A stretch of DNA of 64,000 nucleotides. Origin: Cytophagales bacterium. GTDB taxonomy: Bacteria > Bacteroidota > Bacteroidia > Cytophagales > UBA9547. Location: the NCBI GenBank assembly GCA_013297755.1, contig JAAFIH010000009.1, forward strand, positions 1-64,000. Reading direction: 5' to 3'. Made by a program: the position numbers and the translations under genes. This document shows positions 1 to 8,908 of this stretch, piece by piece (the stretch's first letter is position 1; every line of letters begins with the position of its first letter). The notes under the pieces were generated by a model. The model ran no database searches, was not told the origin of the DNA, and worked only from the letters and a program-made list of their open reading frames with translations.

Positions 1-2
1 CA

Positions 3-26
3 AGGTCGCTTTTTCGGCAGCGACCT
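3..26. repeat. Short palindrome (8-bp arms)
   Basis: AGGTCGCT and AGCGACCT flank an 8-nt loop (TTTTCGGC). No T-run follows, so it is not an obvious terminator. The window begins here, so its context is cut off. It resembles the other short palindromes in this window (25.2, 29.4, 53.7 kb) in layout but not in sequence. Confidence 0.5.
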
Positions 27-192
27 CTATATACTTGGTCTTCAAGTTCATATTCTATGTTGTTTGTCGTATTTAATCTATAATTCTTACTTTTATCTTC
101 GGATACAGTTACCCCCTTATACTACTGTAAAAATACATAGATATTTTTTAATAAACAAGTACATTTTTTAATGATTTTTTTAACTAGCTTTG

Positions 193-210
193 CTTAAGTA
201 AACGACATTG
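193..210. repeat. Terminal fragment of MITE family A
   Basis: CTTAAGTAAACGACATTG is the right terminus of the approximately 89-bp family A element found complete at 33.5, 35.9, 36.35 and 41.9 kb. The matching left terminus is not recognisable upstream, so this is a remnant. It ends one base before the start codon of the following membrane-protein gene. Confidence 0.7.
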
Positions 211-211
211 A

Positions 212-595
212 ATGTTATACATTAAAATTCTACTCTACGTACTTTTATTTTCACTTACTTCTTCGTTTTCAATTATGCTAATGGGTGATAGAAATCTTAT
301 AAGTGGCAATTTGCTGGAATGGAACAATTTTTTAAGACTAATTTTTCATTGGAAATTCATATTAGCAATGTTTTTGGCTGTGCTTTCAAGAGGATTTTAT
401 ATATTGGTAAATAATTCGATACTTGCTGTACCTAATTTGGCATCCAATTCTACTACTATTACTGCTTTTGTTTTATTAAGTTCGTATGTTTTTATAATAG
501 GAATAAATTATATATTTTTGGATGAAAATTTAAGTAAAATGCAATTTCTAGGTGCTTTTGTAATATTAGTAGGAGTAGGAATTATGTTAAAATAA
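212..595 (+). CDS. Small EamA/SMR-like (drug/metabolite transporter superfamily) membrane protein
   Basis: A 127-residue protein with four predicted membrane helices (about residues 5-25, 45-66, 79-99 and 107-126). The last helix carries the FLDENLSKMQ-x-GAFVILVGV signature typical of EamA/SMR half-size transporters. Proteins of this size next to a GT2 glycosyltransferase and sugar epimerases resemble the ArnE/ArnF undecaprenyl-phosphate-aminosugar flippase subunits, so lipid-linked sugar flipping is a reasonable inference. The substrate is unknown. It lies 20 nt upstream of an epimerase on the same strand, probably in one operon. The ATG directly follows a MITE terminus, so transcription may start within that repeat. 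A generic multidrug SMR protein is the alternative. Confidence 0.7.
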   Translation: MLYIKILLYVLLFSLTSSFSIMLMGDRNLISGNLLEWNNFLRLIFHWKFILAMFLAVLSRGFYILVNNSILAVPNLASNSTTITAFVLLSSYVFIIGINYIFLDENLSKMQFLGAFVILVGVGIMLK

Positions 596-615
596 TGAAA
601 AAGTAATATACACTT

Positions 616-1680
616 ATGCCCAACATTCTCATCACAGGCGGAGCTGGCTTTATAGGCTCCGCTTTGGCTTTTGAAATCAAAAAAGCCAACCCAAACACCA
701 ATATCTATTGCTTGGATAATCTAAAACGAAGAGGGTCGGAGCTTAATATTCCTCGTTTAAAAAAAGAGGGAATATACTTTGTTCATGGCGATATTCGCAA
801 TAAAGAAGATTTTGATGGTTTGCCGCCCATAGATTTAATCATTGAGGCTTCGGCTGAGCCTTCAGTATTAGCAGGCATAAACTCAACTCCAGATTACTTG
901 CTCAACACCAATTTAGTTGGCACAATCAATTGCCTCAATTTTGCATTGAAAAATAAATCAGATTTTATTTTTCTATCAACAAGTCGTATTTATCCTATCA
1001 AAAATATTGAAAAATCGGTTTATTCAGAAACCGAAACTCGATTTGAATTAGCTGAAAATCAGACTATTATTGGATTGTCAAAAAATGGAATTTCTGAAAA
1101 TTTTCCACTCAATGGCACTCGTTCGCTTTACGGAGCATCAAAGCTAACTTCAGAATTAATCATTCAAGAATATGGCGAGACTTACGGAATCAGAACGGTA
1201 ATCAATCGTTGTGGTGTGCTTACAGGGCCTTGGCAAATGGGCAAATCTGATCAAGGTGTGGTGGTTTTGTGGGCAGCTAGGCATTTTTGGAAAAAAAATC
1301 TAAGTTATATTGGCTATGGTGGCTCGGGCAAACAGGTACGTGATATTTTGCATACATCGGATTTGTATCAATTAATAGATTGGCAAATAAAAAATTTAGA
1401 TAAAATACATGGCGAAACGTACAATGTAGGTGGCGGCACAGATGTAAGTGTGTCGTTGCTTGAACTAACTAATTATTGCGAAAATATTACTGGAAATAAA
1501 ATAGAAATTTCAAAAGTTGCCGAAACTCGCCAAGCTGATATTCCCATTTATATTACCGATAACACAAAAATAACTACACTTTCGGGTTGGAAACCGCAAA
1601 TAAAACCACAACAAATAATGAACGAAATTTTTGATTGGATAACAGCAAATGAAAAAGATTTAGAAAATATTTTGAAATAA
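616..1680 (+). CDS. NAD-dependent epimerase/dehydratase (extended SDR, CDP-paratose 2-epimerase-like)
   Basis: This 354-residue extended short-chain dehydrogenase should interconvert a nucleotide-activated sugar. The N-terminal Rossmann glycine motif GGAGFIGS is at residues 8-15. The catalytic Tyr-x3-Lys is present as YGASK at 172-176. A cofactor-proximal STSR-x-YP segment precedes it. Length and the internal GVLTGPWQMG and GYGGSGKQVRDILH segments fit the CDP-paratose/CDP-tyvelose 2-epimerase-like branch, but the true nucleotide sugar cannot be read from sequence. It shares the locus with a paralogue at 3.5 kb and a GT2 enzyme. Three Uma2 genes separate it from that paralogue, which suggests the Uma2 array was inserted into an older sugar operon. 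Confidence 0.85.
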   Translation: MPNILITGGAGFIGSALAFEIKKANPNTNIYCLDNLKRRGSELNIPRLKKEGIYFVHGDIRNKEDFDGLPPIDLIIEASAEPSVLAGINSTPDYLLNTNLVGTINCLNFALKNKSDFIFLSTSRIYPIKNIEKSVYSETETRFELAENQTIIGLSKNGISENFPLNGTRSLYGASKLTSELIIQEYGETYGIRTVINRCGVLTGPWQMGKSDQGVVVLWAARHFWKKNLSYIGYGGSGKQVRDILHTSDLYQLIDWQIKNLDKIHGETYNVGGGTDVSVSLLELTNYCENITGNKIEISKVAETRQADIPIYITDNTKITTLSGWKPQIKPQQIMNEIFDWITANEKDLENILK

Positions 1681-1709
1681 ATTATATTTGTTTCTCTAAA
1701 GCTAAAATC

Positions 1710-2312
1710 ATGGCAAATATTACCCACATTTCGCAATTAGACCTAACAAAAAGATACACTTATGCAGATTATCTAACTTGGTCGTTTGACGAAAGATTGG
1801 AAATTATTAAAGGAAATTTAAGGCCATTAGGTGCTTCTCCAGGAACAACTCATCAACAAACATCTAGCAGATTGTTGTATTATTTTAGTGATTTCATAAG
1901 AAAATATAAAAATATAGCATTTTTTCATGCCCCTTTAGATGTTAGGCTGTTTGGTGCCGACAAATATGATGATGCTACAACAGTAGTACAACCTGATTTA
2001 TTGGTTGTTTTGGATAAGTCAAAAATAGAAGAAATTGGTTGCAATGGTGCTCCTGATTTAATTATCGAAATTTTATCTACTTTTGTAGGTAGCAAACATG
2101 ATTTAGTTACAAAATATAATTTATACGAAGAAGCTGGTGTTGGCGAATATTGGATTGTGTATCCTTACGAAGGTGTTATTGATGTTTACCACCTACAAAA
2201 CCAAAAATATTATTTACATCAAAAATACACAAACGGAGATAATATTGATGTAAAAACTTTGCCAGGATTAGTAATAAACATGGATGATTTATTTTATGAA
2301 GATGTAGTTTAA
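1710..2312 (+). CDS. Uma2 family (DUF820) putative restriction endonuclease, array copy 1
   Basis: A 200-residue protein with the Uma2 PD-(D/E)XK-like fold. Visible are VVQPDLLVV (catalytic Asp), GAPDLIIEILS (Glu on the next strand) and LYEEAGVGEYWIVYP. Biological roles of Uma2 proteins are poorly known. The N-terminus MANITHISQLD is nearly identical to the two following genes, so the array arose by tandem duplication. This copy is the most diverged: the usual SPST after IEIL is replaced by STFV, and the lysine-rich helix differs. It starts 29 nt after the first epimerase and reads the same way, so it is probably co-transcribed. Confidence 0.85.
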   Translation: MANITHISQLDLTKRYTYADYLTWSFDERLEIIKGNLRPLGASPGTTHQQTSSRLLYYFSDFIRKYKNIAFFHAPLDVRLFGADKYDDATTVVQPDLLVVLDKSKIEEIGCNGAPDLIIEILSTFVGSKHDLVTKYNLYEEAGVGEYWIVYPYEGVIDVYHLQNQKYYLHQKYTNGDNIDVKTLPGLVINMDDLFYEDVV

Positions 2313-2325
2313 ATTAAGTAATTAT

Positions 2326-2925
2326 ATGGCAAATATTACCCACATTTCTCAATTAGATATAACCAAAAGCTACACAGTTGGCGATTACCTTTCATGGAAA
2401 TTTGACGAAATGGTAGAGCTTATCAAAGGCAAGATATACAACATGAGCCCTGCCCCAAGAGGTAAACATCAAGAGATTTCGGGTAATATATTTGGAAATT
2501 TATTTAATTTATTGAGAAGTCGAAATTTAGATTGTAAATTATATTCTGCTCCCTACGATGTATATTTGAAAGGATTAGAATCATGGAATGAAACTGTTGT
2601 GCAGCCAGATATTTGTATCATTTGCGATTTTGATAAAATTCATGATAAAGGTTGCGTTGGTGCTCCAGATATGATTGTAGAAATTTTGAGCCCAAGTACA
2701 TTACGAAAAGATGTAGACACAAAATTTCATTTGTATGAAGAAAATGGGGTTAGAGAATATTGGATTGTGAACCCAAAAGAAAAACAAGTGTTAACATACA
2801 CATTGGATTTAAATGCAAATGTATATATTGAAGTTGGCAATTTTACAGAAGAAGCAAAAATTCCGATAACGATATGGAATGATAGTTCGGTTTTATGGAG
2901 CGAAATTTTCAGGAATATCAAATAA
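2326..2925 (+). CDS. Uma2 family (DUF820) putative restriction endonuclease, array copy 2
   Basis: A 199-residue Uma2 protein. It contains ELIKGKIYNMSPAP (N-terminal substrate-side segment), VVQPDICIICD, GAPDMIVEILSPST and LYEENGVREYWIVNP, so all three core motif blocks of the family are intact. It begins 13 nt after copy 1. Its first 45 codons are almost identical at DNA level to copy 3 (including the stretch SYTVGDYLSWKFDEMVELIK), which points to a recent duplication. Copies 2 and 3 resemble each other more than either resembles copy 1. Confidence 0.87.
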   Translation: MANITHISQLDITKSYTVGDYLSWKFDEMVELIKGKIYNMSPAPRGKHQEISGNIFGNLFNLLRSRNLDCKLYSAPYDVYLKGLESWNETVVQPDICIICDFDKIHDKGCVGAPDMIVEILSPSTLRKDVDTKFHLYEENGVREYWIVNPKEKQVLTYTLDLNANVYIEVGNFTEEAKIPITIWNDSSVLWSEIFRNIK

Positions 2926-2934
2926 CCCATTTGT

Positions 2935-3522
2935 ATGCAAACAAATATTACACATATTTCTCAATTAGATATAACCAAAAGTTACACTGTTGGCGATTAT
3001 CTTTCATGGAAATTTGACGAAATGGTAGAACTTATCAAAGGCAAGATATACAACATTAGTCCTGCTCCAAGAAGTAAGCATCAAGCATATTTGCATAATT
3101 TAGATGGAATATTTTATAATCTTACTAGAAAACGTACATGTAAAGTTTTTCCTGCTCCATTTGATGTTTATCTTAAAGGAATGGAATCAGACCAAGATAC
3201 TGTTGTGCAGCCTGATATTTGCATTGTTTGTGATCAAACAAAAATAAGTGAATTTGGATGTGTTGGCAGCCCTGATATGATTATAGAAATTCTTTCTCCA
3301 TCCACTATGAAAAAAGATTTGGAAGCTAAATTTCAATTATACGAAGAAAATGGCGTAAACGAATATTGGATAATAGCCCCTGAAAATTTACAGGTGTCGG
3401 TATATACTTTAGGAATTGATAAACTCTATATACATCGTGGAGATTTTTTGATGAATCAAAATGTGCCTGTTTATACTCTGAAAGAGGCATTGGTAAAAAT
3501 AAATGATATTTTTGAATTTTAA
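2935..3522 (+). CDS. Uma2 family (DUF820) putative restriction endonuclease, array copy 3
   Basis: A 195-residue Uma2 protein starting 9 nt after copy 2. VVQPDICIVCD, GSPDMIIEILSPST and LYEENGVNEYWII supply the PD-(D/E)XK-like core. The start MQTNITHISQL aligns with the MANITHISQL of the sister genes. The N-terminal 60 residues match copy 2 closely. The middle diverges (HNLDGIFYNLTRKRTCKVFPAPFDVYLKG), as expected for duplicated genes evolving separate specificities. A fourth, more distant Uma2 gene lies at 10.1 kb. Confidence 0.87.
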   Translation: MQTNITHISQLDITKSYTVGDYLSWKFDEMVELIKGKIYNISPAPRSKHQAYLHNLDGIFYNLTRKRTCKVFPAPFDVYLKGMESDQDTVVQPDICIVCDQTKISEFGCVGSPDMIIEILSPSTMKKDLEAKFQLYEENGVNEYWIIAPENLQVSVYTLGIDKLYIHRGDFLMNQNVPVYTLKEALVKINDIFEF

Positions 3523-3542
3523 ATTGTAAAATATAAATTAGT

Positions 3543-4610
3543 ATGAATATAGCATTAATCACTGGCTCTGCAGGACTTATAGGGAGCGAATCTGTCGAAT
3601 TCTTTTCTAATAAATTTGATAAAATTATTGGAGTTGATAATAATTTGCGAGAATATTTTTTTGGGGCTGATGCCTCCACAGTTTGGAACAACAATAGGCT
3701 AAAAGAAAAATTCGTTAATTACGAATCTCGAAATGCTGACATACGTTCAGTTGAAGCTTTAGAAAAAATATTTAAAGAATTTGGCAATGATATAAAACTA
3801 ATAGTCCACACTGCAGCACAACCTAGCCACGATTGGGCTGCCAAAGAGCCATTTACGGATTTTTCGGTAAATGCCACTGGCACACTCAATATGCTCGAAA
3901 TGACACGCCAACATTGCCCTGAAGCCGTTTTTATTTTTACTTCAACTAATAAAGTGTATGGAGATAATCCAAATTTCTTACCTTTAGTAGAACTCGAACA
4001 TCGTTGGGAAATTGATAGCAAACATGCATTTTATAAAAACGGAATCCCTGAAACTTTTAGTATAGATCATACTAAACATTCGCTATTTGGAGCTTCAAAA
4101 GTGGCTGCAGATGTGTTGGTGCAAGAGTATGGCAAATATTTTGGTATGAAAACTGGCGTTTTTCGTGGCGGATGTCTTACTGGGCCTAATCATTCTGGTA
4201 CAAAATTACATGGCTTTTTGAGTTACTTGATGAAATGTGCCATTTCAGGCGAAAAATACACCGTTTTTGGTTATAAAGGCAAGCAAGTTCGTGATAACAT
4301 ACATAGCTGGGATTTAGTAAACATGTTTTGGCATTTTTATCAAAATCCACGTGCAGGCGAAGTGTATAATGCAGGTGGTGGCAGGCATAGCAACTGCTCT
4401 ATGGCAGAAGCAATTGCAATTTGCGAAAAAATCACTTCTAAAAAAATGAATTATTCTTACGTAGAAACCAATCGAATTGGCGATCATATTTGGTGGATTA
4501 GCGACCTCTCAAAATTCAAAACACATTATCCAAATTGGAATTGGAAATATGGCATAGATGATATACTGGGTCAGATATTTGAGGCAACAGTGAAACGTGG
4601 TATGTTGTAG
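3543..4610 (+). CDS. NAD-dependent epimerase/dehydratase with Phe in place of the catalytic Tyr
   Basis: A 355-residue extended SDR and paralogue of the 616-1680 product. The Rossmann motif GSAGLIGS is at residues 8-15, followed by [11 protein letters not shown] and [14 protein letters not shown]. The expected YxxxK is F182-GAS-K186, so the usual general-base tyrosine is missing. This may reflect an unusual mechanism or a non-canonical subfamily. The segment [18 protein letters not shown] is close to the CDP-paratose 2-epimerase group. The stop codon TAG falls inside the left inverted repeat of the adjacent four-helix-bundle cassette, so the native C-terminus may have been altered slightly by that insertion. 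Confidence 0.82.
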   Translation: MNIALITGSAGLIGSESVEFFSNKFDKIIGVDNNLREYFFGADASTVWNNNRLKEKFVNYESRNADIRSVEALEKIFKEFGNDIKLIVHTAAQPSHDWAAKEPFTDFSVNATGTLNMLEMTRQHCPEAVFIFTSTNKVYGDNPNFLPLVELEHRWEIDSKHAFYKNGIPETFSIDHTKHSLFGASKVAADVLVQEYGKYFGMKTGVFRGGCLTGPNHSGTKLHGFLSYLMKCAISGEKYTVFGYKGKQVRDNIHSWDLVNMFWHFYQNPRAGEVYNAGGGRHSNCSMAEAIAICEKITSKKMNYSYVETNRIGDHIWWISDLSKFKTHYPNWNWKYGIDDILGQIFEATVKRGML

Positions 4611-5033
4611 GTTTTAAGTTTTAAGAAAAAAGATAATTAATATGCAAGACTTTAGAAAGTTGGAAGTTTGGAAAAATTCTCATACTCAAACACTAAAGTT
4701 GTATAAAATCACATCTTTATTTCCAAAAGAGGAATTATTTGGATTAACTTCTCAATTAAGACGAGCAGCAAGTTCTATTCCAACCAATTTAGCAGAAGGT
4801 TTTGGACGAAATTCTAATCCTCAAGTAATTCAGTTTATCAATATTGCTATAGGTTCTTCTCAAGAAGTAGAGTATCTACTTTTGCTTTCTAAAGATTTAA
4901 ACTACATCTCAGTAGAAAATTTTAATGACTTATCGCTAGAAGCAGGAAAAATAAAAGCTATGCTGTATAATTTAATGAAAAAAATAGAAATTAATAACAA
5001 AATACCTAATACTTAAAACTTATTACATACAAC
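4604..5033. mobile_element. Four-helix-bundle gene cassette bounded by 22-bp inverted repeats
   Basis: The left end (4604-4625) begins GTTGTAGGTTTTAAG and the right end (5012-5033), read on the other strand, begins GTTGTATGTAATAAG. Both finish with TTTTAAG, and the 22-bp arms match at 19 positions. Between them sits only the four-helix-bundle gene, whose stop codon lies in the right arm. The upstream epimerase stop (TAG) lies in the left arm, and the downstream GT2 gene starts with TTG 2 nt past the right arm. The arms are built from 7-bp GTTTTAA-like units. That this is a mobile cassette is an inference. No target duplication was seen. Confidence 0.6.
4642..5016 (+). CDS. Four helix bundle protein (S23/23S rRNA intervening-sequence family)
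   Basis: A 124-residue, almost entirely helical protein. The hallmarks of the S23/IVP family are visible: LEVWKNSHTQTLKLYKIT (helix 1), FGLTSQLRRAASSIPTNLAEGFGR (helix 2 and the conserved SIPxNLAEG), FINIAIGSSQEVEYLLLLSKDL (helix 3), and a final helix. Members were first noticed inside 23S rRNA intervening sequences and form small oligomers related to the Avd accessory protein. Their function is unknown. The gene is embedded in an inverted-repeat cassette inside a sugar operon, so its presence there probably reflects insertion rather than function. A decayed relative lies at 49.5-49.8 kb. Confidence 0.87.
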   Translation: MQDFRKLEVWKNSHTQTLKLYKITSLFPKEELFGLTSQLRRAASSIPTNLAEGFGRNSNPQVIQFINIAIGSSQEVEYLLLLSKDLNYISVENFNDLSLEAGKIKAMLYNLMKKIEINNKIPNT

Positions 5034-5035
5034 CT

Positions 5036-5773
5036 TTGAAACTATCCATCGTGATTCCTGCCTACAACGAAGAAGGTTCTATTGCCGAAACCTTACATTC
5101 GCTTTATGATACTCTTATTAAATTCAAGATTGAACACGAAATTTTCGTTACAAATGATAATTCTAAGGATAATACTGCTCAAGTATTAAGCGATTTGCAA
5201 AAAAATATTCCAACTTTAAAATGGGAAACTAACCTAGGACTAAATGGTTTTGGATATGCTGTTAGATATGGATTAGAACGCTTTTCTGGAGATTGCGTGG
5301 CCGTAATGATGGCTGATTTGTCGGACGATCCATTAGATTTGGTAAGGTATTATCATCGAATGTTAGAAGACAATGTAGATTGTGTTTTTGGCACGCGTTG
5401 GAGTGATGGTGGAAAAGTATATGATTATCCTTTTGTAAAAAAATATATCAATAGACTGGCAAATTTTATTGTTCGTATATTTTTAGGAATAAAATATAAT
5501 GATACCACAAATGCCTTTAAATTATATAAAAGAGAAACTATACAAGGGATTAAACCATTTCTTTCTCCCCATTTTAATTTAACACTCGAACTCCCAGCCA
5601 AAGCAATTGTTAGAGGATATAGCTATACTATAGTTCCAAATTCGTGGCGAAACAGAAAAGCAGGCGAATCAAAGTTGAAAATAAAAGAAATGGGAAGCAG
5701 ATATTTTTTTATTTTAATGTATTGTTGGCTCGAAAAATATTTTTCAAGAGGAGATTTTAAAAAGAAATATTAG
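5036..5773 (+). CDS. Family 2 glycosyltransferase, dolichyl-phosphate mannose synthase-like
   Basis: A 245-residue GT2 enzyme starting MKLSIVIPAYNEEGSI, with the nucleotide-binding VTNDNSKDNT segment, the metal-binding MMADLSDDP motif in place of the usual DADxxxxP, and a C-terminal RNRKAGESKLKIKEM segment as in ArnC/DPM1-type enzymes. There is no C-terminal membrane pair, so it is the short soluble form. It likely transfers a sugar to polyprenyl phosphate for the linked epimerase products. The start is TTG at 5036. No ATG or GTG is available in frame upstream, and the codon lies immediately after the four-helix-bundle cassette, so the original start or ribosome site may have been displaced by that insertion. 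Confidence 0.85.
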   Translation: MKLSIVIPAYNEEGSIAETLHSLYDTLIKFKIEHEIFVTNDNSKDNTAQVLSDLQKNIPTLKWETNLGLNGFGYAVRYGLERFSGDCVAVMMADLSDDPLDLVRYYHRMLEDNVDCVFGTRWSDGGKVYDYPFVKKYINRLANFIVRIFLGIKYNDTTNAFKLYKRETIQGIKPFLSPHFNLTLELPAKAIVRGYSYTIVPNSWRNRKAGESKLKIKEMGSRYFFILMYCWLEKYFSRGDFKKKY

Positions 5774-6189
5774 ATATTAGAGCTTAATAAACTTTGCTTT
5801 GAATTAATAAAAACCTGTTTTTTTTAAAAAACTTCCTTCTAATTCCTAAATACTATTTCGATCAAAACTTTGGTTTTCTCACAAAAGAATGAAAGGCAAA
5901 GTGATGTTTCTTAAAAGTGTAATATTATATGCTCCTTTAATCAACTTAAACACTTGATTCTCAGTATTTTAAGAGTTTATTGGCAGTAAAATAAATCTAT
6001 TATTGTCGGTTTTTTTAAATCATAAACAGTATTTGGATTTTCAATAATCTACTATTTCCATTTAAAATCCTTCAAAGCCTTTATTTTTTTATAAAATTCA
6101 ATTTATTACTAAATAATTTAAACTCATTATTTATGTAAATCAATACTTAAAGTATCACGTTTTTTTCGATATTTGCACAAAATTAATTG
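5774..6189. other. AT-rich intergenic region without a recognisable gene
   Basis: About 415 nt between the sugar locus and prfC. No coding frame or RNA gene is supported. A stretch around 5872-5900 (TCAAAACTTTGGTTTT and a following AAAGGCA) recurs at about 33629-33660, so part of it may be dispersed repeat. The prfC promoter-like box lies at the end. Confidence 0.5.
6168..6175 (+). promoter_or_regulatory. Promoter-like -7 box upstream of prfC
   Basis: GATATTTG differs at one position from the Bacteroidota -7 consensus TAnnTTTG and lies 14 nt before the prfC ATG, implying a very short leader. No clear -33 element was seen. The assignment is inferred from sequence only. Confidence 0.4.
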
Positions 6190-7785
6190 ATGACTTTTAC
6201 TTCTGAAATCGCAAAACGCAAAACTTTTGCTATCATTGCCCACCCTGATGCTGGCAAAACTACACTTACCGAAAAATTCTTACTCTTTGGCGGTGCTATT
6301 CAAACTGCTGGAGCAGTAAAATCTAATAAAATAAAAAAAGCTACTACTTCAGATTTTATGGAAATAGAAAAACAAAGGGGAATATCTGTGGCCACTTCTG
6401 TAATGAATTTTGAGTACAAAGGTTTTTCGATAAACTTACTAGATACTCCTGGACATAAGGATTTTGCAGAAGATACCTATCGCACACTTACGGCCGTAGA
6501 TAGCGTTGTATTGGTCATAGATTGCGTAAAAGGGGTAGAAGAGCAAACCAAAAAATTGATGGAAGTTTGCCGAATGAGAGATACTCCTGTGATAGTTTTT
6601 ATTAATAAAATGGACAGAGATGGCAAAGATCCTTATGATTTGCTAGAAGAGTTGGAGTCTATTTTGAAAATTAAAGTGCAGCCTCTTAGTTGGCCAATTA
6701 GCATGGGAACTTCTTTTAAAGGAGTATATAATTTATATGACAAAGGTTTATTGCTTTTTGAGCCAAATAAAAAAGCAACCCAAGAAAACAGTATTATTAT
6801 CAATGATTTAACAGATCCAACTATTGAGCAATTTATCAATAAAAGAGATGCAGACAAATTACGTGAGGATGTAGAGTTGATACAAGGAGTATATGAGCCA
6901 TTTGATAAACAAAAATATTTGGATGCTGCCTTGGCACCCGTTTTTTTTGGCTCTGGGGTCAATAATTTTGGGGTCAAAGAATTGTTAGATACTTTTATTC
7001 AGATAGCTCCAAATCCATTGGGTCGCCCATCAACAACAAGAGATGTGTTGCCTGATGATCCTAAATTTAGTGGATTTGTGTTTAAAATTCATGCCAATTT
7101 AGATCCCAAACATAGAGATAGAATTGCATTTTTGAGAATTTGCTCTGGCAAATTTGAAAGAAATAAATTTTTTCATCATGTAAGATTGGATAAGAATATG
7201 CGGTTTGCAGCTCCTGTTACATTTATGGGACAAGAAAAAGAAATTGTAGAAGATGCCTTTCCTGGCGATGTTGTTGGCCTTTATGATACAGGTAATTTTA
7301 AAATAGGCGACACACTTACCGAAGGCGAAAAGTTTTTATTCAAAGGAATCCCTAGTTTTTCGCCAGAAATATTTAAAGAACTTGTCAATAACGATCCAAT
7401 GAAATCAAAACAGCTCGAAAAAGGAATCGAACAACTCACTGATGAGGGTGTGGCTCAATTATTTACTTTTGAAATAGGAAATCGTAAGATTGTAGGCACT
7501 GTTGGCGAACTTCAATTTGATGTAATTCAATATAGATTGATGGGCGAATATGGTGCAAAATGCAGTTTTAGGCCAATGCAAATCTATAAAGCCTATTGGC
7601 TCACAAGTCTTGATGATAAAAAATTAGAAGATTTTAAACGAAGAAAATACACCAACATCGCCATTGACAAAGACCAAAACCCTGTATTTTTGGCAGAAAG
7701 TCCATACACACTCAAGCAAGTACAAGAAAATTACCCAGATATTATTTTTCACGATACAAGTGAATTCAAATTGATTACAGAGTAA
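6190..7785 (+). CDS. prfC: Peptide chain release factor 3
   Basis: A 531-residue translational GTPase that recycles release factors RF1/RF2 from terminating ribosomes. G1 is AHPDAGKTT (residues 17-25), G3 is DTPGHKDF (85-92) and G4 is NKMD (139-142). Domain II/III signatures follow, including the C-terminal [14 protein letters not shown] characteristic of RF3 as opposed to EF-G. Length agrees with the family. ATG at 6190 is chosen over an adjacent in-frame TTG at 6187. It is followed convergently by rfbC with a 36-nt gap. Identification is firm because all GTPase motifs and the RF3 tail are intact. Confidence 0.96.
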   Translation: MTFTSEIAKRKTFAIIAHPDAGKTTLTEKFLLFGGAIQTAGAVKSNKIKKATTSDFMEIEKQRGISVATSVMNFEYKGFSINLLDTPGHKDFAEDTYRTLTAVDSVVLVIDCVKGVEEQTKKLMEVCRMRDTPVIVFINKMDRDGKDPYDLLEELESILKIKVQPLSWPISMGTSFKGVYNLYDKGLLLFEPNKKATQENSIIINDLTDPTIEQFINKRDADKLREDVELIQGVYEPFDKQKYLDAALAPVFFGSGVNNFGVKELLDTFIQIAPNPLGRPSTTRDVLPDDPKFSGFVFKIHANLDPKHRDRIAFLRICSGKFERNKFFHHVRLDKNMRFAAPVTFMGQEKEIVEDAFPGDVVGLYDTGNFKIGDTLTEGEKFLFKGIPSFSPEIFKELVNNDPMKSKQLEKGIEQLTDEGVAQLFTFEIGNRKIVGTVGELQFDVIQYRLMGEYGAKCSFRPMQIYKAYWLTSLDDKKLEDFKRRKYTNIAIDKDQNPVFLAESPYTLKQVQENYPDIIFHDTSEFKLITE

Positions 7786-7821
7786 CAATACAATAAAATG
7801 TTAAATAAATTTTTAAACAAA

Positions 7822-8367
7822 TTACATATATAACTTACTTTTAAATACCTCAAAAGTTGGCAATGCTTCATCTTTTGCGTTCACTTTGATTTCATTTATT
7901 TTCCAATCAATATTCAAAAATGGGTCGTTCCACAAAAGTCCGCCCTCGGCCGATTTATTATAAAAATTTGTACATTTATAGCTGAAAATGGCATCTTCGA
8001 GGGTTACAAAACCATGAGCAAACCCTTTTGGAACATATAATAAATTTTGTAATTTTGAATCTAATATTACTGAATACCACTGACCAAAAGTAGCTGAATG
8101 AGGTCTTACATCTACCACAACATCAAGCACTTTGCCAGTGATTACTCTTACCAATTTTCCTTGTTCGTAGGGTGCATTTTGCAAATGCAAACCTCTTAGC
8201 ACACCTTTTGTTGAAAAAGATTGATTATCCTGCACAAATGAATCTTTGATGCCATGTTCTAAAAATAGTTTTTCGTTAAAAGATTCAAAAAAATATCCAC
8301 GCTCGTCTTCAAAAATACGTGGTTGAATCTCAAAAAGACCCTCAAAACCAGTTGCTTTAAATTCCAT
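7822..8367 (-). CDS. rfbC: dTDP-4-dehydrorhamnose 3,5-epimerase
   Basis: A 181-residue RmlC-type cupin converting dTDP-4-keto-6-deoxyglucose to the rhamnose-series intermediate. Visible are GLFEIQPRIFEDERGYFFESFN (N-terminal strand and active-site region), FVQDNQSFSTKGVLRGLHLQ with the catalytic His, VVVDVRPHSATFGQW, and YVPKGFAHGF with the second conserved His. The start is placed at ATG 8367 (MEFKATG); the longer frame adds 12 residues outside the fold. The other rml genes are not in the window, so dTDP-rhamnose synthesis is presumably completed elsewhere. Confidence 0.94.
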   Translation of the reverse strand: MEFKATGFEGLFEIQPRIFEDERGYFFESFNEKLFLEHGIKDSFVQDNQSFSTKGVLRGLHLQNAPYEQGKLVRVITGKVLDVVVDVRPHSATFGQWYSVILDSKLQNLLYVPKGFAHGFVTLEDAIFSYKCTNFYNKSAEGGLLWNDPFLNIDWKINEIKVNAKDEALPTFEVFKSKLYM

Positions 8368-8445
8368 ATTTGATAGTTTTAAATATTTGGCACGAATATA
8401 CAATTAATACTAAATTTTATTAAATTTACAAAAAAATAATAAGTC

Positions 8446-8898
8446 ATGAGTTTAAAATCAGAAATAGACAGTGCCATAAAAGAGGCCATGAAAGCCAAAG
8501 ATACAGACGCACTAAGAGCTTTGAGAGGAATTAAATCTTTAATTTTATTGGCCGAAACATCTGAAGGGCAACAAGGCGAATTGAGTAAAGAATCAGAAAT
8601 AAAACTTCTTACTAAAGCAGCCAAACAAAGAAAAGAAAGCCTTGAAGTATTTAAAAGCCAAAATAGAAATGATTTGGCCGATGTAGAAAGTACTGAATTA
8701 GCTATTATCGAAAAGTTTTTGCCAAAGCAACTTTCTGAAACAGAAGTAACTGATAAATTAAAACAAATTATTGCTAACATTGGAGCTAAAGGGGCTCAAG
8801 ATATGGGCAAAGTTATGGGGATAGCTACCAAAGAATTTGCAGGCATGGCCGATGGCAAAATGGTATCAACGCTTGTAAAATCACTGCTAGGTTCTTAA
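8446..8898 (+). CDS. GatB/YqeY domain-containing protein
   Basis: A 150-residue protein of the YqeY family, equivalent to the C-terminal helical tail domain of GatB, which contacts tRNA in the amidotransferase. It contains IDSAIKEAMKAKDTDALRALRGIKS at the N-terminus, IIEKFLPKQLSETEV in the middle and GAQDMGKVMGIATKEFAGMADGKMVSTLVKSLL at the end, matching full-length family members. Stand-alone YqeY proteins have been proposed to act on charged tRNA, but the role is uncertain. It is followed after 10 nt by cvpA, so the two are probably co-transcribed. Confidence 0.9.
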   Translation: MSLKSEIDSAIKEAMKAKDTDALRALRGIKSLILLAETSEGQQGELSKESEIKLLTKAAKQRKESLEVFKSQNRNDLADVESTELAIIEKFLPKQLSETEVTDKLKQIIANIGAKGAQDMGKVMGIATKEFAGMADGKMVSTLVKSLLGS

Positions 8899-8908
8899 TA
8901 AAATAATT

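Noticed and set aside
6187-6189. TTG as prfC start
   Set aside because: An ATG follows immediately, and the family's start fits it.
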